Below are positions 18,701 through 26,600 of a stretch of DNA of 50,658 nt, piece by piece. Under the pieces are notes generated by a model. The model saw only the letters and a list, made by a program, of their open reading frames with translations, ran no database searches and was not told where the DNA came from. The stretch is from Fibrobacterota bacterium (GTDB lineage Bacteria; Fibrobacterota; Chitinivibrionia; Chitinivibrionales; Chitinispirillaceae), in assembly GCA_023436205.1 (NCBI GenBank), contig JAEZKC010000031.1, positions 1-50,658 of the forward strand, written 5' to 3'. The position numbers and the translations under genes were made by a program. Each line of letters starts with the position of its first letter. Position 1 is the stretch's first letter.

Positions 18701-20655
18701 ACAACCATGTTCTACATGCTACATTTGATCAGGAAGTGTATAACTGGTTATATGTGAGCACAATCTATGTCCTTAACGGCAATGCAATTGGGACAAGTAA
18801 TTATGTACTAAACAAGCCAGTGCCGATCGTTGCACTTCCGGAGCCCGGGTACCGTTTCACCGGATGGAGTGTAGAGTTCGGAAATTGTACCATTGCGGAT
18901 CCACTAAGTCCGGTAACCACAGTAACGCTTCATGGTGAATCGTCAGTTTTTGCAAATTACGAAGAGGACAATTCCCTAAGCCACCTGACTGCTTCTCCAA
19001 CAACTCTTGATTTCGGTGCTGTTCAGGTGAACACATCAGTACCTCAAACGATAATGCTGACCAATGATGGAAATAGTGATGCAGTGGTGACAAGCATAAG
19101 CTCGTCTTCACCAATGTTCACCGTATCACAGGACCTTCCCTTGACCATACCATCTGGCTCATCAGCAACGATTACCGTCGTATTCCGACCTACTGCTACA
19201 GGTAATGTTAATGGGACTCTAACAGTAATAAATACAATCGATGCAGTACAGGAACAGGAGATAAGTGTTTCTCTCAGTGGTGAAGGATCGGGTCCACACG
19301 ACTGGAATCTGGCAGTGACACCTACAATATTCTCCACCGGTGCCCAACTCAGTTTTACTGCAAACCCGTTGTTTGTTAATTCCAGTGCAACATTCAAACT
19401 GTACCAGATCTACCGTAGCGGTGCCCCCAGAACTCTTGTCGAGGAATTCTCCACGACAATAGCTGCCGGAACCAATACCTTCACCCGTCCAGTGTGGGAC
19501 TATTTGCCTTCCGGGTATTATCAACTGGATATGAGTAACGGTACTGGTGATGTATTGTTAGATCAATATTCAATTGAAAAGTTAAACAATCCTATTGACT
19601 TTCAATTGAGTGTGACTCCGCAACTGGTTGCTCGGGAGGTCACGCTTACATTTAACAATCCAAGTCCTTACATTGTCGGAGATACTGCTTCACTTCTTTT
19701 CCTGAACAGTTCCCAGTCATTTACCCAAACAGCGGTCATTGACTCAGGCATAAACAGCATTGTTCAGAATGTAGGCAGCCAGTACTATCCACTTGGTGAG
19801 TATACGGTGATTATGTCGATCAACTCGCAACAGGTTGACACTGTAACATTCACGAAAGTGGCCCAGGATTACACCTTGCAGGCGTCTGTTTCCTCTCTTG
19901 ATTTCGGCAGCGTTTCAGTTGGCAGTAATGCGAGTGCCACGGTAATTCTTACCAACACTGGTAACACACCAGCACTTATTTCTGCCATGAACACTTCAAA
20001 TCCGGTATTCACTGTTACACCTGCAACACCGATAACGGTGCAACCCGGCAGTTCAACAACAGTAACCGTGAAATTCACTCCCCTGTCTGCCGGAACCGAA
20101 ACGGGAACATTTACAATCATTAATGCACCAGATGCACAGATTCAGACGATAACCATTACTCTAGCCGGTACGGGAGAAAACCAGACGTCCAATTTCGAGG
20201 TCACCATGGTTCCTGATAACAATGCTACCGGGAATTCGATTCAGCCATCGATTACTCTGAAGAACATAGGTACTTCCAATATCGACATGTCAAAAGTTGT
20301 GATCGAATACTATACTTATGATCCATCAATATATATTGGCGACTTGAGAGCCGATATCTACTACTGCAGCATGAGCAATTGTTCAGCCAGTGTTAATAAA
20401 CTGGCACAAACATACGGTTCAGGCAATCAGAAAGCAGACACTAAAAATGCATTCTCTTTCAGCTCCGGCACGCTCGCTCCCAATGGCGTTGTTCAATTGC
20501 AGCCAGGGATTTACACAGTCAACTGGCAGTACAATTTTGATGAAAGGGATGACTGGTCCCATGTAGTGGGTCCTAGTAATAAGGCTCAGTTTATCATAGT
20601 CCGCGATAAAACAACAAACGCGATTGTCTACGGAACAGTTCCCACCGGGATGTAG
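15769..20655 (+). CDS. Secreted C25 (gingipain-type) cysteine peptidase with NPCBM, CBM5/12 and CBM3-like modules
   Basis: This protein of about 1628 residues has a signal peptide, a gingipain-like propeptide and a C25 domain (about 235-610) with catalytic His482 (WSTHGG) and Cys513 (FQGSCDNAF). Following it are an NPCBM domain (about 708-843), a chitin-binding CBM5/12 module (about 864-916, PAWDPNKIY ... GVWVNLGEC), an InlB-like repeat segment, two HYDIN/ASPM-like Ig domains (about 1072-1174 and 1367-1471) and a CBM3-like domain (about 1474-1628). It lacks a T9SS tail. AAGGAG eight bases upstream favours the ATG at 15769 over a GTG at 15760. A sigma-54 promoter precedes it and a strong terminator follows. 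It is probably a protease tethered to cellulose, chitin or cell-wall glycans. Confidence 0.88.
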   Translation: MKRTLKMLSGFSIVLLCFSVLQVSAKSSLKMPNQKISVQKKNGKAVFKDQSLHGEPGQPNLPRNTLTFLLPAQADMNNISVVMENVQEKELDGNFEVEAALPPTTAGKAFWPKNRNIENGKDVDVYRRNAFFPANHVIKVTPGKMRQYKVVQVSVAPVRYNPVTGKLKMITGGQLSVYTKNDPATKNMRPAANSSQSFIKKLQSITVNFDEAASSYGITSSSQKSLSPAQAPLTGETYAIITTSAIVSQSTQLQNFIDSKTSRGFNVQLIDETVWGGGIGDAAADNLRSWLQANYLSRNISYVLLIGNPNPSNGDVPMKMAWPNNNSTEHRECPTDFYFAELTGDWDVDNDGFFGESDDDVEALGGPDMFSEISLGRIPFYGIISDLDHILAKIIAYENERSDTFDWRTNTLIPSEPLDPNTPGYHFAEAIIKDILIPQGWGKFRIYEKNYGVNPEMTPCSEASTYLCWVKGTYGTVNWSTHGGPESAADIMTSNIALKLNDNYPSIVFQGSCDNAFPEHSRNLSYTLLKNGAIAALGSTRASWYAGEQSHFVNTPTDFGMSYAFSENVVKKGMFVGDALGDLRATIDMSGWWMNCIDFNVYGDPAVGVYTSPDNFLLVSDIPDQKIFNGESFKTIDLDNHVFNSKYGDDQVSWSVSGNASLDVSISNNVATITPVSSGWTGKETIVFTATNPEGVSKSDTAVFEIAGTQMVYLSDLSWTSATCGYGTIQLDRSIDRNPITVGGITYEKGIGTHAQSEIVYQLNGMYDLFSCVVGIDDEADGAVQFKVYGDTSILFTSRVLNYGESVKCEVSVQGFSQLRLVAEEGQSNYSDHADWADAKLVSGITTPSKTIEVRVTPHSVQGCTEPAWDPNKIYNTDSICSHNGHLWRAQWWSQNQEPGTTGQYGVWVNLGECPDQQTFYYGMVSPSGLVRVDYTGNVTINSLPDSGYVMTDLSIDGQSVSPEYWNNGYYIFTNVTDNHVLHATFDQEVYNWLYVSTIYVLNGNAIGTSNYVLNKPVPIVALPEPGYRFTGWSVEFGNCTIADPLSPVTTVTLHGESSVFANYEEDNSLSHLTASPTTLDFGAVQVNTSVPQTIMLTNDGNSDAVVTSISSSSPMFTVSQDLPLTIPSGSSATITVVFRPTATGNVNGTLTVINTIDAVQEQEISVSLSGEGSGPHDWNLAVTPTIFSTGAQLSFTANPLFVNSSATFKLYQIYRSGAPRTLVEEFSTTIAAGTNTFTRPVWDYLPSGYYQLDMSNGTGDVLLDQYSIEKLNNPIDFQLSVTPQLVAREVTLTFNNPSPYIVGDTASLLFLNSSQSFTQTAVIDSGINSIVQNVGSQYYPLGEYTVIMSINSQQVDTVTFTKVAQDYTLQASVSSLDFGSVSVGSNASATVILTNTGNTPALISAMNTSNPVFTVTPATPITVQPGSSTTVTVKFTPLSAGTETGTFTIINAPDAQIQTITITLAGTGENQTSNFEVTMVPDNNATGNSIQPSITLKNIGTSNIDMSKVVIEYYTYDPSIYIGDLRADIYYCSMSNCSASVNKLAQTYGSGNQKADTKNAFSFSSGTLAPNGVVQLQPGIYTVNWQYNFDERDDWSHVVGPSNKAQFIIVRDKTTNAIVYGTVPTGM

Positions 20656-20677
20656 TCTGCAGTTTTTTTTAAAGGGC

Positions 20678-20708
20678 AAAGCCCCCCTTCTCAGAGGGGG
20701 GCTTTTTT
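20678..20708 (+). terminator. Rho-independent terminator
   Basis: AAAGCCCCCC (20678-20687) pairs with GGGGGGCTTT (20696-20705) across an eight-base loop and is followed by a T run to 20708. It sits 23 bases after the stop codon of the C25 peptidase gene and closes that transcript. Confidence 0.93.
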
Positions 20709-20960
20709 CAGATGAACTGGCTGTACTTCTGCTCCGAAATCAGCACTCGGAGGCCGAGCAGCCACTCTAAAAGACCGCCAGAAACCCAAAATCAATTCTT
20801 TTCTGTTGTAATTTGGCCTATAGTCAACTATTTTAGGTCAAGACAGGATTATTCCAATCCGAAATCTCCTTTATAATAAAAAAATGCGGAAAACCCCTTT
20901 CACTCATTCTTGAATATTCCGCCGCTTACTAAAATATGTGAACAGTTTCACCAGGTTACG

Positions 20961-21665
20961 ATGTTCGCCACGCAAATGCCGCTCAAGGCAACTTTAATAA
21001 CGATTCTTTTGATTTCGCTTATCGAAGCAGGCGAAAAAATCTACGTATTCTATCCCTCAATAACCAGGCCCCATATTGCCCAGCAGGAGCTACAAAATGC
21101 ACTGAAAGGAGTGGATGTTTTCGTATTCGGACGTTATTCTGATTTCGTTTCGCAGGTTCAGGCACTCCCCCCATCAGCCATTATCACAAAAGATCCACTG
21201 GATGAGCAATTCAGAAACTATCACAAGAGGCTTTCCGGGTGTCGTGGTAATAAAAGGTCAGAAACGTATGTCCTGATTTCTTTGGGGAAGACAATTGATA
21301 CTGCCGCCATAAACTCGAAAACCGTTGTAGGAATAGTGGACTTCATGGGTAGGAAGAACATTGAGAAGTTCGCATCAACGCTGGTTCATAAAAACATAAA
21401 TGTTAAATGTGTTCTGAAACCTGAAGACTTAATAACATTGCTTGTCTTCGAAATGGTGGATTATGTACTAATTGAAGAAAGTTATTTTTCTTATTACAGG
21501 AAGATATATGATCTGGATTTCAAGGTTTCATCAATCCGATTCGAATCTTCAGGAATCATTTCAGTTTCTGTTCAAAAGGGAAAGAGTGCGGAAAAGCTTA
21601 TAACCAAACTGCGTTCCCTGAAAGAATTAAACGCTCATATATTTGGAATTGATGAATGGATGTGA
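20961..21665 (+). CDS. Periplasmic protein of unknown function, first gene of TonB-receptor operon
   Basis: This protein of about 234 residues has a signal peptide (hydrophobic residues about 10-22). The rest shows alternating strands and helices, with phrases (VDVFVFGRYSDF, TVVGIVDFMGR, DYVLIEESYF) that recall a type I or II periplasmic binding-protein fold. I recognise no named family. A TTG at 20910 opens the frame earlier, but the ATG at 20961 sits five bases after AGG and starts directly before the signal peptide. It overlaps the next gene by 10 bases. Its position before a substrate-binding protein and a TonB receptor suggests a role in uptake or ligand sensing. Confidence 0.65.
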   Translation: MFATQMPLKATLITILLISLIEAGEKIYVFYPSITRPHIAQQELQNALKGVDVFVFGRYSDFVSQVQALPPSAIITKDPLDEQFRNYHKRLSGCRGNKRSETYVLISLGKTIDTAAINSKTVVGIVDFMGRKNIEKFASTLVHKNINVKCVLKPEDLITLLVFEMVDYVLIEESYFSYYRKIYDLDFKVSSIRFESSGIISVSVQKGKSAEKLITKLRSLKELNAHIFGIDEWM

Positions 21666-22651
21666 TTAAAAACTGGACAACGAAGCGGATCAAGAGGATT
21701 CCGCTTTTTATACTAGTGTTCCTCATATGCGGAGTAGTTTCTGCAGATGACAAAAGTACTATTCTTGCGATTAGGGAAGAGGGGAAGGAATTCGAATATG
21801 TAATCGGTATTATCCGTCATGAATTGGCATCAGATTTCGCTGTTGAGGAAATGACAATCAGAAAGGAAACTGATGCAGCATCCATTGACAAAGCCATGCA
21901 ATCGCTTTCCCCAAAGCTAGTAATCCTTGTCGATAATAAGGCAATCAGCCTTTATTCCATATATCAGAATACTTTCAACGACACCGGCTTCACTATACCA
22001 TCATTGTCACTGATGGGTGTTCTTGTCGAGGAAGCAATCCAGGGAATAAAAAACAGTACAGGAATATCATATGAGATTCCGGCTCTCACTGGAATTTTAG
22101 GTTTACAGTCCGTTGTGCGCACAAAACTGGGAATTACTGGAGTCATTCACAGAGAATTTCTGAACGACTTTATCCTTCGTAATAAAAAAATCTGCCATAA
22201 CAAAGGATTGGATCTGCAGAATGTGATTGTACCAAACAAAAGCAGCAATTTTCCTCTAATCATAAGAAATGCACTGACAGATCTCATCGAGATCAAGGGT
22301 GTGCAGTGTATTTGGATCCCTAATGACAATGTTCTCCTTCAACCGGAACTAATTCAAGATGTGTGGATTCCTGTATTATCCAGATATAAAGTACCTGTCA
22401 TCGTGGGAGTAGAATCTCTAGTGCAGATGGAGAATTCGTTCGGATCATTTGCCGTTCTGCCGGATCATGCTTCTCTTGGAAACCAGGCGGCATCTATGAT
22501 TTACGAGATTCAGAAAAATAATTGGCTGGTGAAAAATGAGGGAACAGAACCTCCACTTTCAGTATTTAAGATTATCAATTACAAGAATGTAAAAAGAGAT
22601 TTCGGAATCCGGGAAGAAGCCCTGAGGAGCATTGATCGCGTTCTGAGGTAA
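21656..22651 (+). CDS. Orphan ABC-type substrate-binding protein (PF04392-like)
   Basis: This 331-residue protein has a signal peptide (about residues 14-30) and two lobes typical of the ABC_sub_bind/TrpX-like family: an early LVILVDNKAI segment, then GILGLQSVVRTKLGITGVIH, ALTDLIEIKGVQCIWIPNDN and the C-terminal IINYKNVKRDFGI. Such proteins bind small molecules in the periplasm. No ABC permease or ATPase gene lies nearby, so it cannot feed a local transporter. Its start codon lies inside the end of the preceding gene (translational coupling), and the TonB receptor starts 10 bases after its stop. It may hand ligand to another transporter, or present it to the adjacent histidine kinase. Confidence 0.75.
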   Translation: MDVIKNWTTKRIKRIPLFILVFLICGVVSADDKSTILAIREEGKEFEYVIGIIRHELASDFAVEEMTIRKETDAASIDKAMQSLSPKLVILVDNKAISLYSIYQNTFNDTGFTIPSLSLMGVLVEEAIQGIKNSTGISYEIPALTGILGLQSVVRTKLGITGVIHREFLNDFILRNKKICHNKGLDLQNVIVPNKSSNFPLIIRNALTDLIEIKGVQCIWIPNDNVLLQPELIQDVWIPVLSRYKVPVIVGVESLVQMENSFGSFAVLPDHASLGNQAASMIYEIQKNNWLVKNEGTEPPLSVFKIINYKNVKRDFGIREEALRSIDRVLR

Positions 22652-22661
22652 CGGAGAATTA

Positions 22662-25181
22662 ATGAGTCGCACTGAGTATAAATTGAAAGTAGCTTTTTTC
22701 TGTTTCATTATGGTTTTCCTGATGCAGAAAAACACACTGTGTTCAGATGAAAACAGAGAGGAAATCTTTGGGGAGCTATCGCTGAAGGACCTTCTTGAAA
22801 TCGAACTTTCATCAGGATCATTTCTTGAGCTCGACATGATGAAATCCCCGGTAAGTATGACAATTATTACATCCGAAATGGTCAAATTATCGGGAGCAAG
22901 GAACATTTCAGAGCTGCTTGAAATATTTGTTCCCGGCTTTCAATACATGTATAACAGATGGTACGGAACTTTGTGGGGCCTGAGAGGTATTGCCAACGAC
23001 CGCAACACGAAAATCATCTTTCTAGTGAATGGTCACAAGATGAATACCCAGGCGCGTGATGGATTTCAGGGGGAAACAGTTCTTGGATTGATGAACGATA
23101 TTGAGCGGGTAGAGGTTCTCCGCGGACCAGCTGGAGTTATTTATGGATCAGGCGCCATAGCTGGTATTGTAAACCTGGTCACAAAAAGCAATTCATCCTC
23201 AGAAGTTCATACCTCAGTTGGTACAAACGGAACAAGGGAAATCGATGTTTCAGTTAACAACAATTTCACAGACAAAATGAAACTTTCATTTACAGCCGGC
23301 TTTAAGGAATCGCAGGGTTTGAGCGGAAGCGGAGTTCGTGTTTATGGAAACAATCTCGGGCTTGTCCAGAATAAGAACGATTACCGCCGCGGATTGCCTT
23401 CGGATGGACGTTTTGGAACCACAGATGGTAACTGGAGAATAGCATGTGACTGGAAAGTGCTTAACTTTGACCTGTATCTAAGAGCAACGCGCCAAAAGGA
23501 GAGTGCTGGAGCATGGTTTGTCCATGATCCATGGCCCGATGTTGACAACCTGAAGATAGCAGATTCCACAGAGGCACCCGCGGGAAAACTAATCGAAGGA
23601 AACCCTGTATCTATAATGGATCCATTCTGGAAATCGACAGAATCACGTTGCGAAAACCTCAGGCGATATATTTCAGATAACTTAATGGTCGAAGGTTCCT
23701 ATACATTTCCAATCGGTAAAAACAGTCTGGAACTGAAAGGTGGAATTGACAGAAATACTACATGTATAGACATGGAGAGGAGATCTGGAAATGAGGCTGA
23801 AGAACTGCTGTCTGTTTCGGGCCCAGTGAGCGAAACATTCGGGGAAACCCGGGTTTTATTCAACACGACATTTCAGGTGAAATCATTCAAGAACCTTCAG
23901 TTTGCCTCAGGTGCCGAATTCCGACTTGATAGAATCGGTGAGGATATGAATGGTAAAAATGAAAAAAACGGCAATCCATTGTATAAAGTTGTGACAGAGG
24001 TTGATTACAAGACTCTATCTCTGTTTTCAGAAGGCTTCTATGATATTTGTGAAAAGTTTTCCATAGATCTGGGGGGAAGATTAGATATTCACACGCGGGC
24101 CTTGATGGCTAATATCAAGGCAGCTATTGTGACCAGACCGACTGAAAATAATTCAATCAAGCTGATATATCAGACATCATCAAATAATGGCAGCGCAGAT
24201 AATTACGAATATAACCGCAACCATTTTGATCCACTTACGGGGGAGGTGAGAAGTGGTCCTGGATTCGAGCGGCCTTATTTTTCCCCCGAAGAACATTCGG
24301 CGATTTTGCCTGAGGTTCCAGAACTTGACAAGCTTCATAAGCTCAAACCGGAACGAGTGCAGTCAATAGAACTGACAACCACACATGCATTCAGTAATGC
24401 ACTTACAATCATGCCGTCGTTGTCATTAGGACAGGTATCAAACCTGTTCATGTGGTCTGAGGACCTTTTTATGGTCATCAATGCCGGTCAGTATAACTAT
24501 GCCAATGCTGATCTGGATGTCCAGTTTGAATCAAGGTTTGTCAGGTTAGGAGGCAGCCACACATACCAACGCCCGGTTTTTACAGATGTTAATGAACAGA
24601 AGCTAAGCATTCTGCATTACTATTACGATAAAAGTAAACCATGGTACGACTCTTTTATTGACGAAGACGGGAAAGCCGTTTACTATCCGATTACTTCAGA
24701 TTCGCTGGTTTCGAAAGACATCAATCTTGTTCGTGACGGTATTACCGTGGATGGTAAAAATTTCCTTAATCTTTCAACTAATGTCACCAAACTTTATTTA
24801 ACAGCGTACATGTCCAAGCGAGTTGCGTTTCATACAAACCTGCGCCTATTCTGGGGTTTGGCCGGGAGAAACTATTACTATGATAAAGATGGAAAGGCGG
24901 GTTATGATTATCTGCATATTCAGGATGGAGGAATAATTACTTTTGTAAAATCAGTTCCCAAAAAGCTCAATGCCAGCATTCATTTCGATCTGGGAAATGA
25001 TATTGAACTCTCACTCTTTGCTTATGATATCCTTGGAAGAAACCGTTCCACTATAAATGGTGAAATAGATGCTTTGGCAATTAACGCCATCAGGTGGCAG
25101 CATATGGCAACACCCAGTCAGAAAGATCTTACTTCCTCTGATTTACAGACGTTTGGGTTTTCCATCAAAAAAGGTTTCTAA
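22662..25181 (+). CDS. TonB-dependent outer-membrane receptor
   Basis: This 839-residue protein has a signal peptide, a plug domain (about 45-170) and a 22-strand-type beta barrel ending in Phe. The plug carries the usual motifs: SPVSMTIITSEMV, IFLVNGHKMN and IERVEVLRGPAGVIYGSGAIAGIVNLVTK. TonB receptors import scarce ligands (siderophores, cobalamin, oligosaccharides, peptides) with energy from TonB/ExbBD, which are not in the window. GGAG seven bases before the ATG supports the start. It is the last gene of a tightly packed operon, and its 3' end overlaps the convergent response-regulator gene by 39 bases. The ligand is unknown. No SusD-like partner is present. Confidence 0.93.
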   Translation: MSRTEYKLKVAFFCFIMVFLMQKNTLCSDENREEIFGELSLKDLLEIELSSGSFLELDMMKSPVSMTIITSEMVKLSGARNISELLEIFVPGFQYMYNRWYGTLWGLRGIANDRNTKIIFLVNGHKMNTQARDGFQGETVLGLMNDIERVEVLRGPAGVIYGSGAIAGIVNLVTKSNSSSEVHTSVGTNGTREIDVSVNNNFTDKMKLSFTAGFKESQGLSGSGVRVYGNNLGLVQNKNDYRRGLPSDGRFGTTDGNWRIACDWKVLNFDLYLRATRQKESAGAWFVHDPWPDVDNLKIADSTEAPAGKLIEGNPVSIMDPFWKSTESRCENLRRYISDNLMVEGSYTFPIGKNSLELKGGIDRNTTCIDMERRSGNEAEELLSVSGPVSETFGETRVLFNTTFQVKSFKNLQFASGAEFRLDRIGEDMNGKNEKNGNPLYKVVTEVDYKTLSLFSEGFYDICEKFSIDLGGRLDIHTRALMANIKAAIVTRPTENNSIKLIYQTSSNNGSADNYEYNRNHFDPLTGEVRSGPGFERPYFSPEEHSAILPEVPELDKLHKLKPERVQSIELTTTHAFSNALTIMPSLSLGQVSNLFMWSEDLFMVINAGQYNYANADLDVQFESRFVRLGGSHTYQRPVFTDVNEQKLSILHYYYDKSKPWYDSFIDEDGKAVYYPITSDSLVSKDINLVRDGITVDGKNFLNLSTNVTKLYLTAYMSKRVAFHTNLRLFWGLAGRNYYYDKDGKAGYDYLHIQDGGIITFVKSVPKKLNASIHFDLGNDIELSLFAYDILGRNRSTINGEIDALAINAIRWQHMATPSQKDLTSSDLQTFGFSIKKGF

Positions 25182-26600
25182 CTGGATAACTTGATTTTTA
25201 TTCTTGAAGCGTCTGCTTAAAGTTGATTGCGATATACCCAATAGTTGTGCTGCTATTGACTGATTGCCTTCAGAGCGCTCCATCGCCTCCTTTATAAGAT
25301 ACTCCTCGACCTCTCTTAAAGTGGGAAATGTGTTCTCAAATGAAATGGGGGCCTTATCATCTTCTAAACGCATTTCAGAAATGCCTTTTCCGGTTTTGTT
25401 CTGTATATAATCCCGAAAAGAAGAAAGTGACAAGGTCTCAGTCTGGTTTCGTGCCACTGCATCAAAAATCATTGATTGGATTTCACGAATGTTACCCGGG
25501 AAAGTATAATTTTTCAAGAGTATTCTCAATTCTTTTGGAATAGAGGGAACTTTCTTATTCATGGATATACATGCATCATTAACAAAATGGTCGATAAGTA
25601 AAGGAAGATCATCCATTCGTTCCCGTAAGGAGGGTAAATGGATTCTGTGCGTGGCCAGTCTGTAAAAGAGATCCTTTCTAAAGACACTATTTTCCACCAT
25701 GTTTTCCAGGTCTACGTTTGTGGCAGCGATAATTTGTGCATTTGTGGAACGTAGCGTATCAGAGCCAAGCGGAGCATACTCTTTTTCCTGGAGAAGCCGC
25801 AACAGCTTGACTTGTGATCTCATATCCAGGTCACCGATTTCATCCAGAAAGAGAATTCCGTCCTCAGCTTGTTGAATCAACCCTGAACGAGCTGTATCGG
25901 CTCCGGTGAAAGCTCCCTTGACATGCCCGAAGAGTGTATCAGAAAAAACATTATCATCCAGACCTGCAACATTCAGTGGAATAAATTTACCAGACAAGTT
26001 CTTTTGCTTGTAAATAACTCTGGCAATCATCTCCTTTCCTGTTCCGCTCTCTCCTGTTATCAGAACTGGCTTTTTGCTGGCGGCAATTGCCTCGATATAT
26101 CTGAAAATTGATTTCATATTTTCATTGTTAGTTATTATTTCAGAAAACAGTTCAGGGTTGTGCGGTTTTCTCGATAGTATTCGCTTACTGAGGGACATAA
26201 CCTCTGCCTTCAGATCGAAATACTCCAAAGCGCGATTGATACTTAGCAGCAGTTGATCCTTTTCAACAGGTTTTGTGATATAATCAAAGGCGCCCTTTTT
26301 CATACACAGAACAACTGAATCCACCTTATCTATAGCTGTAACAACAATAACAGGTATTCCCGGATGTTTTTCATTTATATGTGCAAGGATATCATATCCG
26401 GAAGTATTTGGCATATTCAGATCGAGCATGATAGTTGACACCTCAGTGTCTTCAAGAATAGCTGCCACCCCTTGACTTTCTTTACAGAGAATCAAATTGT
26501 CGAATCCATTATACCTAAGAAGCAGTTTGTATGACTGCAGCACATCATCTTCGTCGTCAATGATAAGAATCGGTAATGCGGGATGTCTTTGGGTATCCAT
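25143..26600 (-). CDS. Sigma-54-dependent (NtrC-type) response regulator
   Basis: This 485-residue regulator has a receiver domain (phospho-acceptor Asp60 in MLDLNMP), an AAA+ domain (about 150-380) and a C-terminal Fis-type helix-turn-helix (about 440-475: GNQSIAAQLLGISQSTLSRRF). The AAA+ domain has Walker A GESGTGKE, the sigma-54-contact loop GAFTGA and Walker B ILFLDEIGDL, all intact. It therefore activates sigma-54 promoters by ATP hydrolysis from upstream enhancers. Its ATG overlaps the kinase stop (TAATG), so the pair is translationally coupled. Two sigma-54 promoters with a shared upstream element, 15.6 and 28.6 kb, are its likely local targets. Confidence 0.95.
   Translation of the reverse strand: MDTQRHPALPILIIDDEDDVLQSYKLLLRYNGFDNLILCKESQGVAAILEDTEVSTIMLDLNMPNTSGYDILAHINEKHPGIPVIVVTAIDKVDSVVLCMKKGAFDYITKPVEKDQLLLSINRALEYFDLKAEVMSLSKRILSRKPHNPELFSEIITNNENMKSIFRYIEAIAASKKPVLITGESGTGKEMIARVIYKQKNLSGKFIPLNVAGLDDNVFSDTLFGHVKGAFTGADTARSGLIQQAEDGILFLDEIGDLDMRSQVKLLRLLQEKEYAPLGSDTLRSTNAQIIAATNVDLENMVENSVFRKDLFYRLATHRIHLPSLRERMDDLPLLIDHFVNDACISMNKKVPSIPKELRILLKNYTFPGNIREIQSMIFDAVARNQTETLSLSSFRDYIQNKTGKGISEMRLEDDKAPISFENTFPTLREVEEYLIKEAMERSEGNQSIAAQLLGISQSTLSRRFKNKNQVIQLETFFDGKPKRL

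Noticed and set aside
20820..20850. Sigma-54 promoter upstream of the TonB operon (TTTGGCCTATAGTCAAC)
   Set aside because: It has GG but no GC ten bases later, so it does not meet the consensus.
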